7,602 nt of DNA, from assembly GCA_030431165.1 (NCBI GenBank), contig JAUIJQ010000144.1:1-7602 (forward strand), in the 5' to 3' direction. This DNA comes from Rhodothermia bacterium. Its GTDB lineage: Bacteria > Bacteroidota > Rhodothermia > Rhodothermales > JABDKH01. The notes under the pieces were generated by a model. It saw only the letters and a list, made by a program, of their open reading frames with translations, had not been told where the DNA came from and searched no databases. Positions 6,516 through 7,602 of the stretch are shown here, in pieces (position 1 is the stretch's first letter; each line of letters opens with the position of its first letter). A program made the translations under genes and the position numbers.

Positions 6516-7602
6516 CTAATACCGTCGCGCAGCGGGCCCGGGCGAATCAACAAAGAACTGCGCGTCTTCGGATGCCCCGGGAAAGGCGGTGCGGTACACC
6601 GTTGCCCACCGCTCCATAAACGCTTCTGCTGTTTCGTGCGGCGTCATCGCCCAGACCGAACCGCCAAATCCGGCACCAAAAGCCGAAGCTGCCACCGCGC
6701 CTTCTTCGTGCGCCGACCGAACCAGGTGTATGGTTTCGGGCACCTGATTTCTCAGGCCTTCTTCGGCACCCTGCTGCGATCGGCGGACCGCTTCTGCGAA
6801 CGCCTCAAGGTCGTGTCGTTCCAGGGCGTCAACGGCGTTCGGAATGTGGGAGTAGGTTTCATCCGCAAACTGCCTCACGCGTGCAACCACTTCGTCTTCG
6901 CTGAAACCCGCGGACCCGTACGCACGAATTGCCGATTCAAGGTCGTCACACGGGACACGCGAAAGGATGTCGCCGAGGTTGCGTGCCTGCACTCCGGCAT
7001 ACCGGTTCCACGCATCAACGGCGGCCTGTGCCAGAGCACCAAGCCGATTGTAATCTCCCAGCGCTGCACCGGTCTTCTCAGCCGTCACACCCGAGGAGCA
7101 GATGACAAACACATGGCCGGATGCCATTGGTGCGTCGCCCTCGTGTACGGTTGGCGCAAAAGAAAACTGGCGGATTGTATCGGGCAGTGAGCAAAGGATG
7201 GCCGTATGATCTTCGGATCCGCCCGTTGTGCCGACCCCGGTAGTACCAGGCAGACCGGGATAGTCGCGGCCGTTCTCGACACATCCGAGATAGTCACCCA
7301 GCGCAAACTGTGACGGGATGTGCTGCTCAAATTCGTCACTGCCCTGCAATTCATTGAGCCAGTCCAGTGACAGGAATATCCCCACGACAAGCGCACTTGA
7401 ACTACTGATCCCGGCAGCCACCGGCAGGTCGCTCGTGAAGTAGACGTGGCCGCCATGCTCGATCCCGAAGTTCGCCGCCAGCCGTCGCGTCACAACACGC
7501 GCATAGTCTGACCAGTGACCGGGCCGCCCGGGTGCGTTTGATGTCACCGGGATCGTCGCGACGTCACCTGTATCAAGACTCTCGACGTGAAGCTCGCCGC
7601 TG
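6516..7602 (-). CDS. Galactokinase-family GHMP sugar kinase, 5'-truncated by window edge
   Basis: 361 codons are visible and the frame is open to the window edge, so the gene begins beyond 7602. A GTG at 7547 is internal, because the upstream residues (HVESLDTGDVATIPV) continue a galactokinase-like sequence. The N-terminal substrate motif (GRxNxxGEHxDY in galactokinases) is therefore outside the window. Visible features: HWSDYARVV; the GHMP ATP-binding loop LPVAAGISSSSA (DNA 7392-7427); GVGTTGGSEDHTAIL, where galactokinases usually have GIMDQ and whose Asp (7209-7211) is the likely catalytic base; and the C-terminal glycine motif AFGAGFGGSVWAM. The tail, PGPAARRY, resembles the galactokinase end. 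The reaction would be ATP-dependent phosphorylation of a sugar at C1 in the cytoplasm. Galactose is the default substrate; GalNAc is possible given the GH109-type gene nearby, and the unusual catalytic-loop motif leaves arabinose, glucuronate or other sugars open. It converges on the symporter with only 2 bp between stop codons, so its promoter lies outside this window. Confidence 0.9.
   Translation of the reverse strand, partial: SGELHVESLDTGDVATIPVTSNAPGRPGHWSDYARVVTRRLAANFGIEHGGHVYFTSDLPVAAGISSSSALVVGIFLSLDWLNELQGSDEFEQHIPSQFALGDYLGCVENGRDYPGLPGTTGVGTTGGSEDHTAILCSLPDTIRQFSFAPTVHEGDAPMASGHVFVICSSGVTAEKTGAALGDYNRLGALAQAAVDAWNRYAGVQARNLGDILSRVPCDDLESAIRAYGSAGFSEDEVVARVRQFADETYSHIPNAVDALERHDLEAFAEAVRRSQQGAEEGLRNQVPETIHLVRSAHEEGAVAASAFGAGFGGSVWAMTPHETAEAFMERWATVYRTAFPGASEDAQFFVDSPGPAARRY

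Overview
This 7.6 kb, GC-rich window looks like chromosomal DNA from a member of the Bacteroidota, most likely a Rhodothermales-like lineage. The main evidence is an exported protein with a C-terminal type IX secretion (T9SS) sorting domain (NYPNPF ... LEVFDLLGR ... SGTYFYRL pattern). The mostly poor Shine-Dalgarno sequences and the Gfo/Idh/MocA-SSS symporter pairing are consistent with this. The taxonomic placement is an inference.

Layout: (1) 1-164 is non-coding and holds a decaying 16-bp tandem repeat and a GC hairpin. (2) 165-1718 (-) is a secreted protein with two divergent CHRD-like modules and a T9SS tail. (3) 1719-1838 is a short spacer with a strong hairpin. (4) 1839-2945 (-) is a LuxR-family regulator with a GAF-like and a PAS-like sensor region. 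(5) 2946-3101 is a spacer with two GC hairpins. (6) 3102-4643 (-) is a GH109-type, NAD-dependent Gfo/Idh/MocA protein with a twin-arginine signal and an unusually long, repeat-containing N-region. (7) 4644-4734 is a compact divergent promoter region. (8) 4735-6513 (+) is a sodium:solute symporter. (9) 6516-7602 (-) is a galactokinase-family GHMP kinase whose 5' end lies beyond the window edge. No stretch over 300 bases lacks a gene.

Functional reading: an exported GH109-like enzyme (the characterised family member releases GalNAc from alpha-linked glycans), a divergently transcribed Na+/sugar-type symporter and a galactokinase-like sugar-1-kinase would form a short release, import and phosphorylate route for galactose or N-acetylgalactosamine. 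The LuxR protein, downstream of the GH109 gene on the same strand, is a plausible but unproven local regulator. The CHRD/T9SS protein may be an unrelated surface or secreted neighbour. Nothing here is a clear defence system, mobile element, CRISPR array or RNA gene. The points most worth a second look are the N-region of the GH109 protein, the altered catalytic-loop motif of the kinase, the implied GalNAc/galactose cluster, and the 16-bp repeat at the left edge.
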